Below, piece by piece: positions 1 to 12,380 of a stretch of DNA of 64,000 bases (position 1 is the stretch's first letter; every line of letters begins with the position of its first letter). The notes below the pieces were generated by a model. The model was not told where the DNA came from and searched no databases. It saw only the letters and a program-made list of their open reading frames with translations. Both the position numbers and the translations under genes were made by a program. Source of the DNA: Trifolium pratense (Eukaryota; Streptophyta; Magnoliopsida; Fabales; Fabaceae); NCBI RefSeq assembly GCF_020283565.1, contig NC_060060.1:40424001-40488000 (forward strand), given 5' to 3'.

Positions 1-350
1 TGAGCTTAGCTCAGTTAGTAGGACATTGCATTATATATGCACGAGATCGAGGTTCGAACTCTGATCATCCCACTTATGACTCTATTTGGATTGAGGGAAT
101 ATAATGGAATGGAGCGGAACAGAATAGAGTGGAGTAGAATGTGATGGAGCGGGATGAAATAGATCTCTCATTCTATTGTTTGTATATTTTAAAAATGAGA
201 TGAACAAAATTGAAGGTAAGTGGTGGCGTGGGATGAAATCCTATTTCATTTCATTATTATTTTTCAAATCCAAACAATGGAACATTATTCCATTCCATCA
301 ATTCAAAAATAGATGGAATTTCTAGCCACTAAATTACTTGACAAAAAAAT
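1..350 (+). repeat. tRNA-like SINE interrupted by a TIR element
   Basis: The first 75 bases carry a tRNA-like head with an A-box-like 'gcttagctcagttagtagg' and a B-box-like 'gaggttcgaactc'. The same family recurs on the minus strand at 55915-56036 and 50168-50275. In those copies the head is followed directly by a tail reading 'tagccactaaac' and an A-rich end. Here that tail ('tagccactaaattac' plus an A-run) only appears near 320-350. The intervening ~230 bp begins with 'tttggattgagggaat' and ends with 'caaatccaaacaatgg', as expected of a small TIR transposon inserted into the SINE. It is not a functional tRNA gene: the fold is not conserved and no second arm is evident. Confidence 0.6.
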
Positions 351-2886
351 TATATTATGATGATCCATAGAAAATAGAATTATAAGGTGATAAATTTCAC
401 GAATTTATTTCACTTTTTTTTAATGACAATTTATTTCAAGCCTTATTTTGTTCAATTTGGAATTTCTTTTTTCTTCGTATATTAGAGTTGTTTAGTGGAA
501 CGGGTCATTTGCTTCATGGGTGCTAAGTTGAGCCCGACCCAATTAGTAATGGGACATGTAACCCGATGGATCGATTCGACTAATTTTTATATTATTATTA
601 TTTTTATTTTGAAAGAAGATATAATAAATAATAAAATTACATATCACATAAATTTTAAATAAATTATTATTCATTAAATAAATGAGTCTAGTTTCATGAT
701 TTTATAAGGGATAAATATACTAACAATTCAAAATGCATAACAAAATAAATTATTAATTAGATAATTTCTCGCCCTGAGTCTCTTGAACCATTGATTTTGC
801 ATACAGTTGTATCTCCTCTACTTTCAATATATCTACAATTCATAATACATAATAAAAAACTGAAAGAAAAAAATGCAAATTGCAAATAAAACATAAGGAT
901 TATTAATTAAACATACCAGAAGATCTGATTTCTTCAAAATCATAAAACCAATTACGCGTACAAATTAATGAGAGCTCGTACAAGTGACAAAATGAAAGCA
1001 ATATACTATTTAACTTCAAATTTTGTACGAAGCTTGTTGTTGGCGGTGCTGCTGAACGACGTTGAAACTTGTTGAACGGCGGTGCTGAAGCTTGAAATAC
1101 GAAGCTTGAAGCTTTCATGACGGTTATGGTTCACTTCTTTCAATAAGAAATAATAGGAAAAAATAGGTCATGTTATGCCATAAGAAAACCCAATTGTACC
1201 ATTAAAAATTAGGGGAAATTTTGAATTTGACATTGAGGAGAGGACGCAATCTATATTTTAATTTTTTTTTAACAATTTTTTTTTTTAGTGGGTCAGCCCA
1301 AACCGGTGGTAGTCCAACCTATTTTAACAGTTCTAATTACTATTAAATTTGATGCATAAATATAAACCGTGGTTGACAGAAAAAATCATACCATGTTAAA
1401 GTTTATATTAGGTTTAGATTTTTTTTTCAATACTAATGCTAATGCATAAGCAAAGATGATAATAGCCACGAAAAAAGAATGAAATATCACATTAAATACC
1501 TTTGGTGGTCCTTAGTGTCCTACCCTCCAACTTGGTTTAATGTATATGTCGATGAAATTGAGGGCAGGACAAGTTGTTTTGATTATTTTCTTTTACTATC
1601 TCCAACTGAAAAGTAGGAATGAAAGGTAAGTTATAGTAATGCAACACCAGGAATGGGGTATCCCACTAACGAAAGGTTGGCATATTAAAGCATCAAGACC
1701 TAACTTTTTTGTTGCTGTGTCTACAAAGACTGAAAATGACCTTCATATAGTTATATACTCATGTAAAAGAATATCCAAGTTATCTTAAATAAAAGGAATA
1801 ACAGATAAAAAGTGTACCTATCAACTTTCTATTTTCTTCTTTTTTCAAATGAGTGACACCAATTTATTGCCTTTTCTTTTTCCTGTTTTTCTCATGTAGT
1901 ATTAGATATCTAATAATAGAGGAAGAAAAAGAAATTTAATCTTTTCTCTTTAATTCATTTCTTTTTCTTTACAAAGTGACGATCAGAAACTCACACACAC
2001 AACTGCGAGGTTTTGAGTTCAAATTCAGATGAAGATATTCAATTAAACAATATCGGCATTTGTCCGTTGATGTTGAACTTGGCCTTATGGACTTTTATTT
2101 TCAATTTTTTAAGATGAATAATATATTTTCCCTTTTCTCACCTTGAGTCTTTCTTTGTTAATACTTTTTGGAATAAGCTTATTTTGATTTTTGTATTAAA
2201 TTTCTTGTAATGATTTTTTTAAATTATTTCTAGAAAAGATAATGAAAAAAGTTTATGTATAGTATGTGAATCTTGCACATGATCACCAAAGCACACACTC
2301 ACTTAAATGGTGGACATAATACATATGCAAGTTGATGTTTGTGGAACTGTATCTATATAGTATTATTTTTGCAAAAATAGCATTTTTCTTTTTGAATAAG
2401 GAACAGACAAACTGCAAAAAAAAAATAATAATAATAAAACATAATCCATTGAGACTAAAATTATTGTAGTAGAGAATCTCCAAAAAAAAGGTAACAAAAT
2501 AACAGGCTTCCAATGAAGACTTAACAAGTTTATTCTAAACAATTGGATTTTAGCCTAAGAATCTCATTTCCTTTCTCTTTTCCATCTTGTTTTCCTTGTC
2601 TCTCATATATATATGTACATCAAGATATTTACTCTAAATCTGCAGCAGAAACACCTGTTCACTTAGACAGGCTGAAGATAACAGCTACTGAAGCTAAACT
2701 GGTAAAGTACAACACTGTTGTCCTAGGAATCTTGCATGGAGGTTGGTGAACTATACTTCCTTTCTTTGAGAATAATCAAGAGCAAGAACTTGTCAGCAGA
2801 ATGAGGTTGCACTGTTATAACTACAACTCTGATGACAGTGTGCATCAACACAATGAAAATCTGATGTATTTCAATGCAATTTCCAA
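351..2886. other. Intergenic AT-rich DNA, no gene recognised
   Basis: AT-rich sequence between the leading SINE and the CDF gene. Short ORFs here have no recognisable domain and no convincing splice context. The last few hundred bases before 2887 probably include the 3' UTR of the minus-strand CDF gene. Nothing else can be supported. Confidence 0.5.
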
Positions 2887-5396
2887 TCAGGTTCCCTCTT
2901 GGAAGGTACGGGACCGCGATAAAGCTGCAGGGTTGGCATACATCAGCGGCGACGCCTCAACCGAGTGATTCATGTCCTTTCCTTTGGATTGAAATCCATT
3001 GAACATGCCTCCTCCATTGATTGAACTGGCTTTGTCGTTATTGATCCCAAGCTTTGACCATAATGAACTCTTTGCGGCTTCATTTGGGTCGTCAAATCTA
3101 AGTGTTTTCGGGATCAAAACGCTGCTTTCGGTATTATTGTGTTCGTTATCCGGCTTTTCTTTTTGTGAGTTGACTGAGGTAATGATGTTTCCATCTCTTG
3201 AATGTTTCCCCAAAGTAGGTGAATATGGGACAGAACTATGAGCAGAGTCACTGTGGTTAACAGAAGCACTTTCTGATGAGATACATGGCATATTCCATGG
3301 CGGTGGCACACAACCCCAATATGCAGGCGGAGTTACTGGAGTATAGAATGCTAATGGATAGTTTGGTGGACAAAATGCAGGAGGAGGCATTGCAGAACTC
3401 CATGGATAAGGCAAAAGGGGACTTGGAATATATTGCAATTGAGGAGGGAAACCTTCAACTCTTTTATCCACTGATCCATTTGTGTCAGCGTGGCCTTTCC
3501 TCTCTGATGAAGTTGAAGTTGTAACCGAAACTGCGTTCGAGTGACCACTTTCCCCACCATAGGAATTTGGATGATGAAAACCATTTGGCACACAATTCTG
3601 TGTTCTCTCAGCAATGTTCAACACAGAAGCCATGGTATTACAAAGCGGTGAACCTGAATCAAACGCCAATACAGCTGCTCCATTTCCCATATGTAATCCA
3701 TTAGGGGAATTAAGTTTAGCAGCCTCTGGAATTATCAAGTGTCGATAATGCGAGCTAGATAAGTTCTTGTTCTTGCGGCGACCAGCACCAACAGGAACAT
3801 TTCTCATTGTGCCTCCTGCAGTCCAGTATCTTTGACATTTTTTGCAAAAATGACGAGGCTGGTTGACGTTGTAATTGTTGAAGTAACAAAATTTGGTGTC
3901 CATACTATTGCATCGCGGACATGGAATTATTTTGTCGGGTTTCTTTAGAGTTTTTTCTTCGGAAACACTAGTCTCGCTTTGTTCTCCATTTGTAGAAGAT
4001 TTCAATAATGAATTCTCGGTTTCAGCTGAGGGGGTCTTAGGAGGATTCTCAAGTATGACTGAAGATGTTGTGAGAGATTTTAAATCCTCTGCGGTTTGTT
4101 GTGAGGCATCATCATCTTGTGTTGTGGCGGGTTCTTTCCTTGACGGTTCCTAAAACAATGGACATGATTACGATGAGAAATTACAAACCAGTGAACTTAG
4201 AACCTCAATAGAAGTAAGAAAACAGAATATCTGATATGTTATTACATATACAATTTTAGCATGAGGAACATTATGATATTGTATGAAAATAACAGCAGAC
4301 TATCATTATTGTCAAAATTGATCATAATTTTCTCTAATTTAGTGACTCTGACTCCACATATATGGATTCTTATAAAAAAAATTAAGCACAAAGTGGAAGG
4401 TTAGCGAATTCACACCAGACAAAATCCTTGGAAAATTATATATCCTTTTCAAGTTAAGCACGAAATTCCTTCGGGTTAAAGTGAGGCTAAAGTCATATAA
4501 GTATGGCAGGAGACAACGGTTTGGCCGAAAAACTAACAATCCAAAAAAAAAAAAAAACCTAATCTATGGTACATGTAAATTTTATACCAATAATATGTGC
4601 AGGAACAATTAAAAAAAATATTCTGAAAATAATTCTTCTGTGATAATTTGGACAATTTTTATTTTGATACAGAACAAGGACTTGAATATAGACAAAAAGT
4701 GTCTAACCAAAATTGTAAAGCTACAGTTTTAACTTTTAAGTCTATGGTGTGAAAAGCAACAAAAAATCTTCAAAGCAACGAAATAGTCATAGAACTTCTG
4801 TGATGCTACAAGAAAACCAATAAGAAAGGAATGCAAAAAAGAGGCTTTTTTATTTTTGTTGAACTTGTTAATCAAAGCAAAATTATTGACCAAGAAATAG
4901 AATTGATAATTGATAAAACAAAAGCAAAGCAAGGTAAACCACACAATATATTAAATATTATATTCTCAAACTTATATAATTCCAGAATAGATTCGATCTA
5001 ATTTCACTCATGTGAACCATAGAACGAATTGGTGCCACAAACTTCATAACAAAAAAAAAAAAAAAAAAAAAAAACCTCAAGGTAGACATCGAAAATTGCA
5101 GCAAATTCTCAATCCAATTGCCAGAAAGAACAAAAATTTAAACAAACCCATTAACAATTGACAGCTATAAAAAAATGGGTTGGAATTAGATTTACAAAAC
5201 AACATGATTTTTTTCAATTTTCACTGGAGAAAATCAATTCAAAAACCCTGATGGTAAGTACCTCAGTTTCTTGTTGTATTGCAGAGCTGAATTCTGGCGG
5301 AGAAGAAGAGGGAGATGAAGAGTCATTTGGGATGATCAGTGGAAGTGGAATTGTCCTTCCAAAAAGCTTTATCGCAGGGTCTTTAACCTCTGTCAT
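2887..5396 (-). CDS. Cyclic DOF factor (CDF-type DOF transcription factor)
   Basis: Two exons on the minus strand, 5396-5262 and 4149-2887, joined in phase 0 (donor GAG|GTACTT, acceptor TTTTAG|GAA), giving about 465 residues. The N-terminus '[17 protein letters not shown]' is the typical CDF N-terminal motif. The DOF zinc finger has C122, C125, C147 and C150 (CX2CX21CX2C), followed by a basic 'GAGRRKNKN' tail. The C-terminus carries the two conserved CDF motifs, one around '[19 protein letters not shown]' and one ending 'RSRTFQEGT'. In known CDFs these bind GIGANTEA and FKF1. Family knowledge: nuclear repressors of CONSTANS and FT whose abundance is set by blue-light-dependent FKF1/GI degradation. 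The start is the first ATG, and it gives the conserved N-terminus. The intron (4150-5261) contains a 20+ bp poly-A run. Which CDF paralogue this is cannot be decided here. Confidence 0.95.
5048..5074. repeat. Poly-A/T run inside CDF intron
   Basis: An uninterrupted run of more than 20 A (T on the coding strand) in the single intron of the CDF gene. It may be a retroposon tail or plain slippage; no flanking duplication is visible. Confidence 0.7.
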
Positions 5397-6640
5397 TTCT
5401 CTGTAATGATCTGAATCAGGTTCAGGTTCAGTTTCAGAAAAAATGAGGAGATAATTATGATGAGGAATATATAGAAGTTGTTGAAGTGTTCAGTAACTTT
5501 TAATTTATAACCATATGTTCTGTTAATTGTTGTAAAAAATGGGATTTTTATATAGTCATTGATGGATCAAAGAGAGAAAGAGGGAGAGAGAGAAAGAGAA
5601 GGAGGGAAGACATAGAAAATTTGTGTATGAAGTGGTTTGAAGGTTTTATTTATTGTTTTTTTATTAACTAAGGTGGGTAAGAGAAAATATGGTGCCACAT
5701 CAGCAAAGAAGAGAAAATTGTGAGCCACAAGTTGTTGTGGCCTATGAGATCTTGGAATGCAGTTGGATTCCCTCACATCGTTTGTAAAGATAGTGCTGTT
5801 CTGTCATATCCCTTTTTCCTCCCTGTCAGCACTTTCAATTTTTTTTGCCTTTTTGCATATTACTTTTCAACTCTTTCATATCTTCTATACTTGTGGTCAA
5901 ATTTGCTTACAACTCTCACATTCAATGTTTGACTTTCACCTCTTTCCTATCTTCTTTTTTTTTGTTGCTAATTTCATCTTCTACACATTAATCATAATCT
6001 TTGAATATCAATTGATCTAAAAAAGAAAAGGTTTTGTACAAAAAGTTTAGGAGGAGAGCTCTCAATTTTTATTTTTGCCAAAACTTAACATGTACCGTTG
6101 AGGTACTTTTTTAATATACTATTTGAAGAAAATTTTGTATTGAAACTTGTGTACTTTATATTTTTTTATAGAAGCTCTCAATTGTCATCATCGGTTCTAA
6201 TGTGAGAAATTAAGGGATTTAGATTCTCTCCTTCACTCTCCCCTCCATCTCTCTCCATCTTCTCTATCTTTTTCTTAATCTCACTCTCTCTCATTATTAT
6301 TTTAAAACTTTTTATTGAAGGGAGAGATTGAAATTAAGAAAGAGAGATGGAGAAAAGAGTGAATGAGAGGATTCAATCACAAAATTAAATGTTTGTTTGT
6401 GCATGACGTATGTAGTATTTAATAAACTATCTTGGTTATTAATTTAATATTGAATAACTCAAATTATATATTTATTAAATTGACGTTGAATTTGTGTCAA
6501 AAATAAATTTGACTTTGAATAATTTACGTCATTGATTTAGATTCGACAAATACAATTATTGCATGGAATCGTATTCTCTTGAAATATCCAAGACACGCAT
6601 CTACCCTCTATGATATACTTATATGGAAAGAATCACAAAC
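5397..6640. other. Upstream region of the CDF gene
   Basis: The CDF 5' UTR and promoter should lie in the first 1-1.5 kb. A purine-rich (GAGA-type) stretch at about 5572-5610 reads as a CT-rich tract on the CDF sense strand, common in plant 5' UTRs. Further out is AT-rich DNA with a CT-rich/AG-rich inverted pair (about 6225-6300 and 6310-6365). No gene is seen. Confidence 0.45.
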
Positions 6641-7060
6641 ACACTATAGATTAATCTTCGTGACCTCTAGGTGTAGATGGACTACTCACACCATGACACG
6701 GTGAACACAAGAACAACACATAAACAAAAGCAGAAAATGAACGGGAGAACTTTTATTGATTTATGCAAAGTGATACAATGTTTGCTTTATGATTTAAATC
6801 AATCGCCGGTTGAGTTTACCAACTAGGAAAGACATGGGATTTGGTGGACGAAAAACTAGCTTTCTTCTCTCTCTCTCTCTCTCTCTTATGATATTTCTAT
6901 TGCTTCAACGGCTACTTCTCTTCTCTATATGCAATTACTTGGCGTAAAGGCCAAAATAGTCTATATATAACCTCCAAGCTGTGACTAGAAACATACACAA
7001 GGTGATAAGGATGTCATAACTACACATTAAAAAGGGAGGCATAACAGTCATGAAGAATCA
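6641..7060. repeat. Probable LTR-retroelement-derived sequence
   Basis: This stretch sits directly upstream of the decayed gypsy pol. It includes a (CT)n tract near 6866-6887. The text resembles LTR or untranslated retroelement DNA, but I could not pair it with a second LTR. Assignment rests mainly on position. Confidence 0.3.
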
Positions 7061-7084
7061 AAAGAACGAGTTGATCCCAACTCG

Positions 7085-8660
7085 GAACGTCACAGGTTGA
7101 CGAATGTGCATCGACTACAGAAGACTCAATCAAGCTACAAGAAAAGACCACTTTCCTCTACCTTTCATGGACCAAATGCGTGAAAGACTATCGGGTCAAG
7201 CATACTGTTGTTTCCTGGATGGCTAATTCAGGGTATAATCGAATAGTCGTGGACCCCGCTGATCAAGAGAAAACAACATTCACATGCCCTTGCCTACTAG
7301 AGGATGTCATTTGGCTTATGCAACACACCAGCCACATTCAAAGGTATATGCTTTCTATTTTCTCTGATATGATTGAACAATCAATAGAGGTGTTTATGGA
7401 CGACTTTTCAGTTTTTGGGAAAACCTTTGAAACAAACCTCGTTCTAAACGGGGAAAAATGTCATTTCATGGTCACATAAGGCGTTGTTCTTGGTCATAAA
7501 TTTTCAAAAAAAGGCATTGAGGTGGACCAATCAAAGATCAAAGTGATTTCCAAACTACCCCCACCAATAAATGTAAAGGAAATAAGAAGCTTTTAAGACA
7601 CACATGGTTCTACAGGCGTTTTATTAAAAGATTTTTCCAAAATCTCAAAACCCTTTTGTAGTTTACTAGTGAACGAAACACCTGTTAAATTTGATGAAGA
7701 TTGTTTAAACTCGTCCAATACTCTAAAAAAAAATTGGTCATTGCGCCCGTAATCGTTGCACCTGACTGGAATCTACGATTTGAACTAATGTGTGATGCAA
7801 GTGATTACGCGGTTGGAGCAGTGTTAGGCCAACACCATGAGAAATTTTTTCCATGCGATATATTATGCCAGCAAGGATATGAATGAACATTAGGTGAATT
7901 ATGTCACCACTGAAAAAGAATTGCTAGTAATAGTTTTTGCCTTGGAAAAATTTCGATCATACTTGATTGGTTCTAAAGTCATTGTTTTTACTGATCATGC
8001 TGCATTAAAATATTTACTAACAAAAGAGGGATCAAAGCCTCGACTGCTTAGGTGAATTTTGTTACTACAGGAATTTGACTTAGAAATCAAGGACAAAAAA
8101 AGAGTGGAGAATGTGGCGGTGGACCATTTATCAATGACTGGATAACGATGTAGTGACAACCAAGGAGAAAAACATCGCAGAAGAATTACTAGACGAACAC
8201 TTATTTTTCATCTCACAAAGGCCATGATTTTATGATATGGTCAATTTCAAAGCTGCGAATGTAGTACCAGGAGGGTATACATGACAACAGAAAAAGAAGT
8301 TCTTCCATAATGCAAAGCAATACTGGTGGCCCACATTGTTCCAAGATTGTGACCATTTCGTGCGCAACTGTGATAAATGTCAATGAACAGGTACCATCTC
8401 AAAAGAAATGAGATGTCTCAAAAGGGCATTATAGAGGTCGAACTTTTTGACTGTTGGGGCATGGATTTCATGTGACCATTTCCTCTCTCGAATACTAAAC
8501 TCTATATTCAGGTATGTGTTGATTATGTGACCAAATGGGTTGAGACATCGACTTGTACCGCTAAATGATACCCATGCTATGATTAACTTTTAAAAAATAA
8601 TGTTTTTGCCAGGTTTGGAGTGCCTATAATTCTGATAAGTGATGGGGGACACATAATTTT
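7085..8660 (+). pseudogene. Decayed Ty3/gypsy pol (RT, RNase H, integrase)
   Basis: Read in shifting frames, the plus strand shows successive pieces of a gypsy polyprotein. They are an RT start ('CIDYRRLNQATRKDHFPLP'), the RT active-site block 'FMDDFSVFG' near 7395-7420, the RT/RNase H junction around 7740-7850 ('CDASDYAVGAVLGQ'), an RNase H block near 7985 ('[11 protein letters not shown]'), and the integrase zinc-binding region with 'CDKCQ' near 8370. The homology stops abruptly at about 8655 in the integrase core. In-frame stops and frameshifts (for example after 'FLDG' near 7220) make it inactive. No clear LTR pair, primer-binding site or gag remains, so this is an internal fragment. Confidence 0.9.
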
Positions 8661-8872
8661 GTTAGAAAAAGTTTATATTAATTACTATTCAGATTATTAT
8701 CTTTCATCATCTACCGTGCTAATATACCTTCATATATGAACTGACACATATTATGAAATATGAATAGTCATTAAGATTAGGTAATCTCGTGACAACTCTT
8801 CTAATCCCGAACTAAGATATAAAGCTAGCCGGTATTGGGGAAGGTAACTCAAGAAGCCGAGGCTAGGCACTA

Positions 8873-9060
8873 CAAAGAAAAAGGCATATAGCGTCGGCCA
8901 ACTATCGGCGGTTGGCCTATAACCGCCACCGCTTCCACATTCACCGGCGGTTTCCCAGACGCCAAGTTGTTTAGGCTATAACGGCGGTTTGAACCGCACC
9001 AGTTTGCTTTTAAGAGTGCACGCACGCGTGATAGTTACATACTACGCCGCAGTTGTTTAG
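8873..9060 (+). mobile_element. CACTA (En/Spm)-like terminal region
   Basis: The segment starts 'cactacaaagaaaaagg', matching the CACTA-element terminus consensus CACTACAAGAAAA. It is followed by a GC-rich subterminal zone with repeated 'ggcggtt' and 'aaccgcc' motifs in both orientations, a standard subterminal arrangement in this superfamily. No transposase-like ORF is present. The opposite end was not found, so the extent is uncertain. Confidence 0.55.
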
Positions 9061-10096
9061 GCTATATCACGTCTCTCTTTGTTTCATCATAATTAAATCA
9101 CTTCCTTGCCTTCTTGAGTGATGATAGTTGTTAACTTGAGTGATGATAATTTGTTAATTTATTGGATTCTTTACGGTTTGATTTTAGGGTTTTTGAGTTT
9201 AGTGGTTTAATTTCTTGGATTTCATATCTTTTTTGAATTAAAGCCTCAAATGAAAAAATTAAACCTTTCAAAACCTTCCCAAACTCTATCACTCAGAATC
9301 TGGATTTGGTTACATACCAAATTATTAGTTTGATTTGTTATGTTTTGGATTGTTGTTTGATATTTTTACAAAGTTTACACATATCATAGTCATTTAGATT
9401 ATACTAAGATTAAAAAGTGCCTGTGATAAAACGATATTACATCCAAGTCATGTTCCTAGCAATAACATGATCCTCAAACACTGCAATACTAACATCATTA
9501 ATGATCACACAACCGAAAAACACCAAAATTTGCGAGTTATGTGAGTTCGAGTTAAATATTAGCATAATATAATCAACCTGCATAAAATGGTATTAGCTTG
9601 TATTTTTGTTTGACTTTTCACCCAAAAATTTCACTTAAAATTCATTTTTCCTATATAACCTATATATTAGTACAATATGTTTTCTAACCTATAGAAATAT
9701 CATGTATGGAGGCTGATCATATTTCAAAATGTAAGATGTTAAACCTTTTAGCACACTCAGTTCAGGAAGAAAAATAAATTACTTGCAAACTGGTAAGTTC
9801 CTCAAAGCTCTTCAAAATTAATTTTGCAATTAGTATTAATCTATGGATCAACATTCTTGCAATTGGGGATCTAGGTAGTCAGTAGCGCGCGATAGCGACA
9901 GCACGGAGCTGTGCTGCGATGGGGATAAGGCAAAGGGAATATATACATATCTGATGTGTGTTAATGATTTCACCAGTTGAAACCGGGTTTTTTGTGTTGT
10001 ATCTCAGTGTCTGCCACACTTTCTCTTTATTTTATCATCAAATTACAAACACAAAAGCCAAAAGCCAACTAGTGTTTGATCAGATCACAATAATGT
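9061..10096. other. Non-coding AT-rich DNA between CACTA-like ends
   Basis: No ORF with recognisable domains. It may be the interior of a non-autonomous CACTA element bounded by the 8873 and 10097 termini, but those ends lie in the same orientation, so two separate damaged elements are equally likely. Confidence 0.35.
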
Positions 10097-10240
10097 TCAC
10101 TAAAAGAAAAATGGGATATAGCAACTGGCATTTGGCGGTGGGTGAACAGTAACCGCCTCCGCTTTCCTAATATACCGGCGGTTGGGCAGCTGCCGCTGCT
10201 TTCTGGGTAACCCCGGCGGTTTAAGACCGCCACTGCATGT
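10097..10240 (+). mobile_element. Second CACTA-like terminal region
   Basis: Begins 'cactaaaagaaaaatggg' and then carries the same type of GC-rich subterminal repeats (aaccgcc, ggcggtt, accgcc) as the segment at 8873. Same orientation as that copy. The terminal CACTA is followed by AAAGAAAAA instead of CAAGAAAAA. No transposase is seen. Confidence 0.5.
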
Positions 10241-10492
10241 TCCATAGACAATTTGCATTCCCTCACTTATTTTGAGTTTATGATTTCAATGGTATTGACT
10301 ATTGAGGAGTGATTTCCAGAAATATTGTCTATAAAAGGTGTAGTAACCGTACAAAGAGAAGGAAGCTTAAGAGCATAGTTAACATTAATCTTAATCCCAA
10401 TAATAGAATTAGAGTTTCCTAGAATATGACATAAACAAATAGGGTTTTTGTTTATGTCAAATGAGCAGTGCTATTGGTCTTATGTATTTCAG

Positions 10493-10605
10493 GTGGGTTG
10501 TATCGTGATACGGGATTTTGGCTTTATGGGCCTCCAGGTTGTGGTAAGACACGGATTGCCAAAATTGTTACCAACGAGGCGGGAGCTTATTTCATTTATA
10601 TTAAG
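10493..10605 (+). pseudogene. Isolated exon fragment of a CDC48-like AAA ATPase
   Basis: A 113-bp open segment preceded by 'tatttcag' and followed by 'gtccgt' encodes a Walker A region of AAA ATPases, '[10 protein letters not shown]', followed by '[11 protein letters not shown]'. The closest family I recognise is CDC48/p97-like proteins (CDC48C type). Expected family residues are changed: a Trp follows GF, and Arg replaces Leu after GKT. No Walker B, second-region-of-homology or other exon is seen nearby. It therefore looks like a single captured or orphaned exon, about 250 bp downstream of a CACTA-like terminus. Transcription cannot be judged. Confidence 0.75.
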
Positions 10606-11754
10606 GTCCGTCTAAATACTCCATCCTTTTCTCATTAGTTTTGGCTTATAGAAAGTTACTTTGTCTCAAATGATGAATTAAGAGTTGATGATGCATTTGT
10701 TTCTCGACTCTACTGTTTTGGTTTTGATCTGTGCTGACTGTTTTAATACTTTCATAGCTGCAAGGGCTGTCTGAATGTTAATGTGTTGAGAGGTGTTATT
10801 TTCTGGTTTTGGGGATTGTTCTTAATATACAAACATCCATTCTAAAGAATAAAAAATAAGACCAATATACCAAGTCATGCACTGTCGTCGATCCTTTGCC
10901 ATATGTTTTAACTAATATTTGGTGAGACACTGAGACCTATTACATCATTCTTTACACCGCAACACTCTTATCTTCAACTTCTACATCAATGACAATCTTC
11001 TCAACATGTTCAACCTTCTTATTTACCATCATAAATCTTATCAATTTTAACCTTCATATCTTCTCTAAGACTCCAACTATCTCTTCACCATGAGCACGCT
11101 AAAGTTCACTAAACCTAATCATTCCAAAAAAATATCTAAACTCTGTTCAATATATGCATCTTTGTTGATAGTACCCTAATCTCTTATTGATTAGATAGAA
11201 AAGTATCATAACTTAAGTATCATATTGAATTGTTATTTTTATGCAAAATATATGATCAAAGTTGCAAAATATATTTCATGCCAAAGAAGTCAATGAATAA
11301 AGAAAGTAAAGGTAATGAATTTGAAGAATCAAAAGTGAAGTGTTTGTGCCCTTTAGCATGCATGTTTGCCATGGCATGAGGAAACAATGCCATGCTACTG
11401 GTGATGTATGAGCAGCTTATCCTAGAAAAACAAGCTGTTAGGACATGACTTCCAATACAAATTGTCACATCCACACATAATTTTGAGGTTCAAGCACCAC
11501 AACTTAAATGTTTTGGCCGACAAGAGAGGATAATGGAGAGAAGCTCATTTTCCCATTTGTTGGAAATATGTACTAGTGGTGGGACTGCAGGATAATATTA
11601 TGGGTTATTAGAATTGGAAAGGTGTCAAAGGAGGATTATAATTGGCCAGCTTCTATATAAATAAATTATACAACTTTGTTAGAAATTATATAAAGAAGTG
11701 ACGTTATCTCAGATTCTTGTGCAGAGCAATTTATGCATATTACATATTCTATGG
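10606..11754. other. Intergenic DNA, no gene recognised
   Basis: AT-rich sequence after the AAA exon fragment. No further AAA ATPase exons, no domain-bearing ORF and no clear repeat structure were recognised. Confidence 0.45.
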
Positions 11755-12380
11755 GCTTAATTAGTAAAATGGTCCCTTAAAGATATTTTTGGTTTTAGAT
11801 TGGTCCCTTAAAGAAAAAAAGGTCCAAATAGATCCCTTAAAGAAAAAAAAGTCCGAATAGGTCCCTTAAAGACATCTCCGTTAATCAGTTTGGTCCCTAA
11901 AAAGAGGTCTAAACAGGACCAAACTGATTAACGAAGATGTCTTTAAGGGACCTATTTGAATGAGTTGGAGGAAGCAATGAGCCATGTGGAGGAGAGTGCG
12001 TTGGTGGTGGAGTTGAACGTGAAACTACCGTTGGTGTGGAGAAATAGGTGTCCCCGATGACCGTGGCGGAGAAACAATCTTAAACGAGGATGGATGATCT
12101 AATTTAGGAGAACAAATTGAAGTATCACGACTTCCTTCAAGTGTTTTTGCTTCTTTTTTTTTTTAGAATTTTTTTTGTTAATAGTAAGTGGCAAATAATG
12201 ATGACATGGCAGATGAGTCACTCAAGTGACTTGCCATGTCTGTGTTGACCAAGTCAAAATTGATCTTTTGCAAAAAGAGGTAAACATAGAGGGCCAAAAG
12301 TGCTATTTTCAAAATTAAAGGTCAAAATCGCGAGTTTGTGAAACTTAGAGAGCCAAAATGCAATTTAGCCTAGTTTTTAT
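11755..12380. repeat. Repeat element with 'ggtcccttaaag' motifs and an internal hairpin
   Basis: The left edge carries several copies of 'ggtcccttaaag'. Arms of about 41 bp at 11855-11895 and 11916-11957 are near-perfect inverted copies around a ~20-bp loop. The right edge (about 12260-12380) has 'agggccaaaagtgc' and 'gagagccaaaatgcaattt'. This 'ggccaaa..gcaattta' ending is shared by several legume TIR elements. No ORF. Probably a non-autonomous DNA transposon. Confidence 0.5.

Noticed and set aside
1..75. Possible tRNA gene
   Set aside because: A and B boxes are present, but the same text recurs with SINE tails and the arms do not pair as a tRNA.
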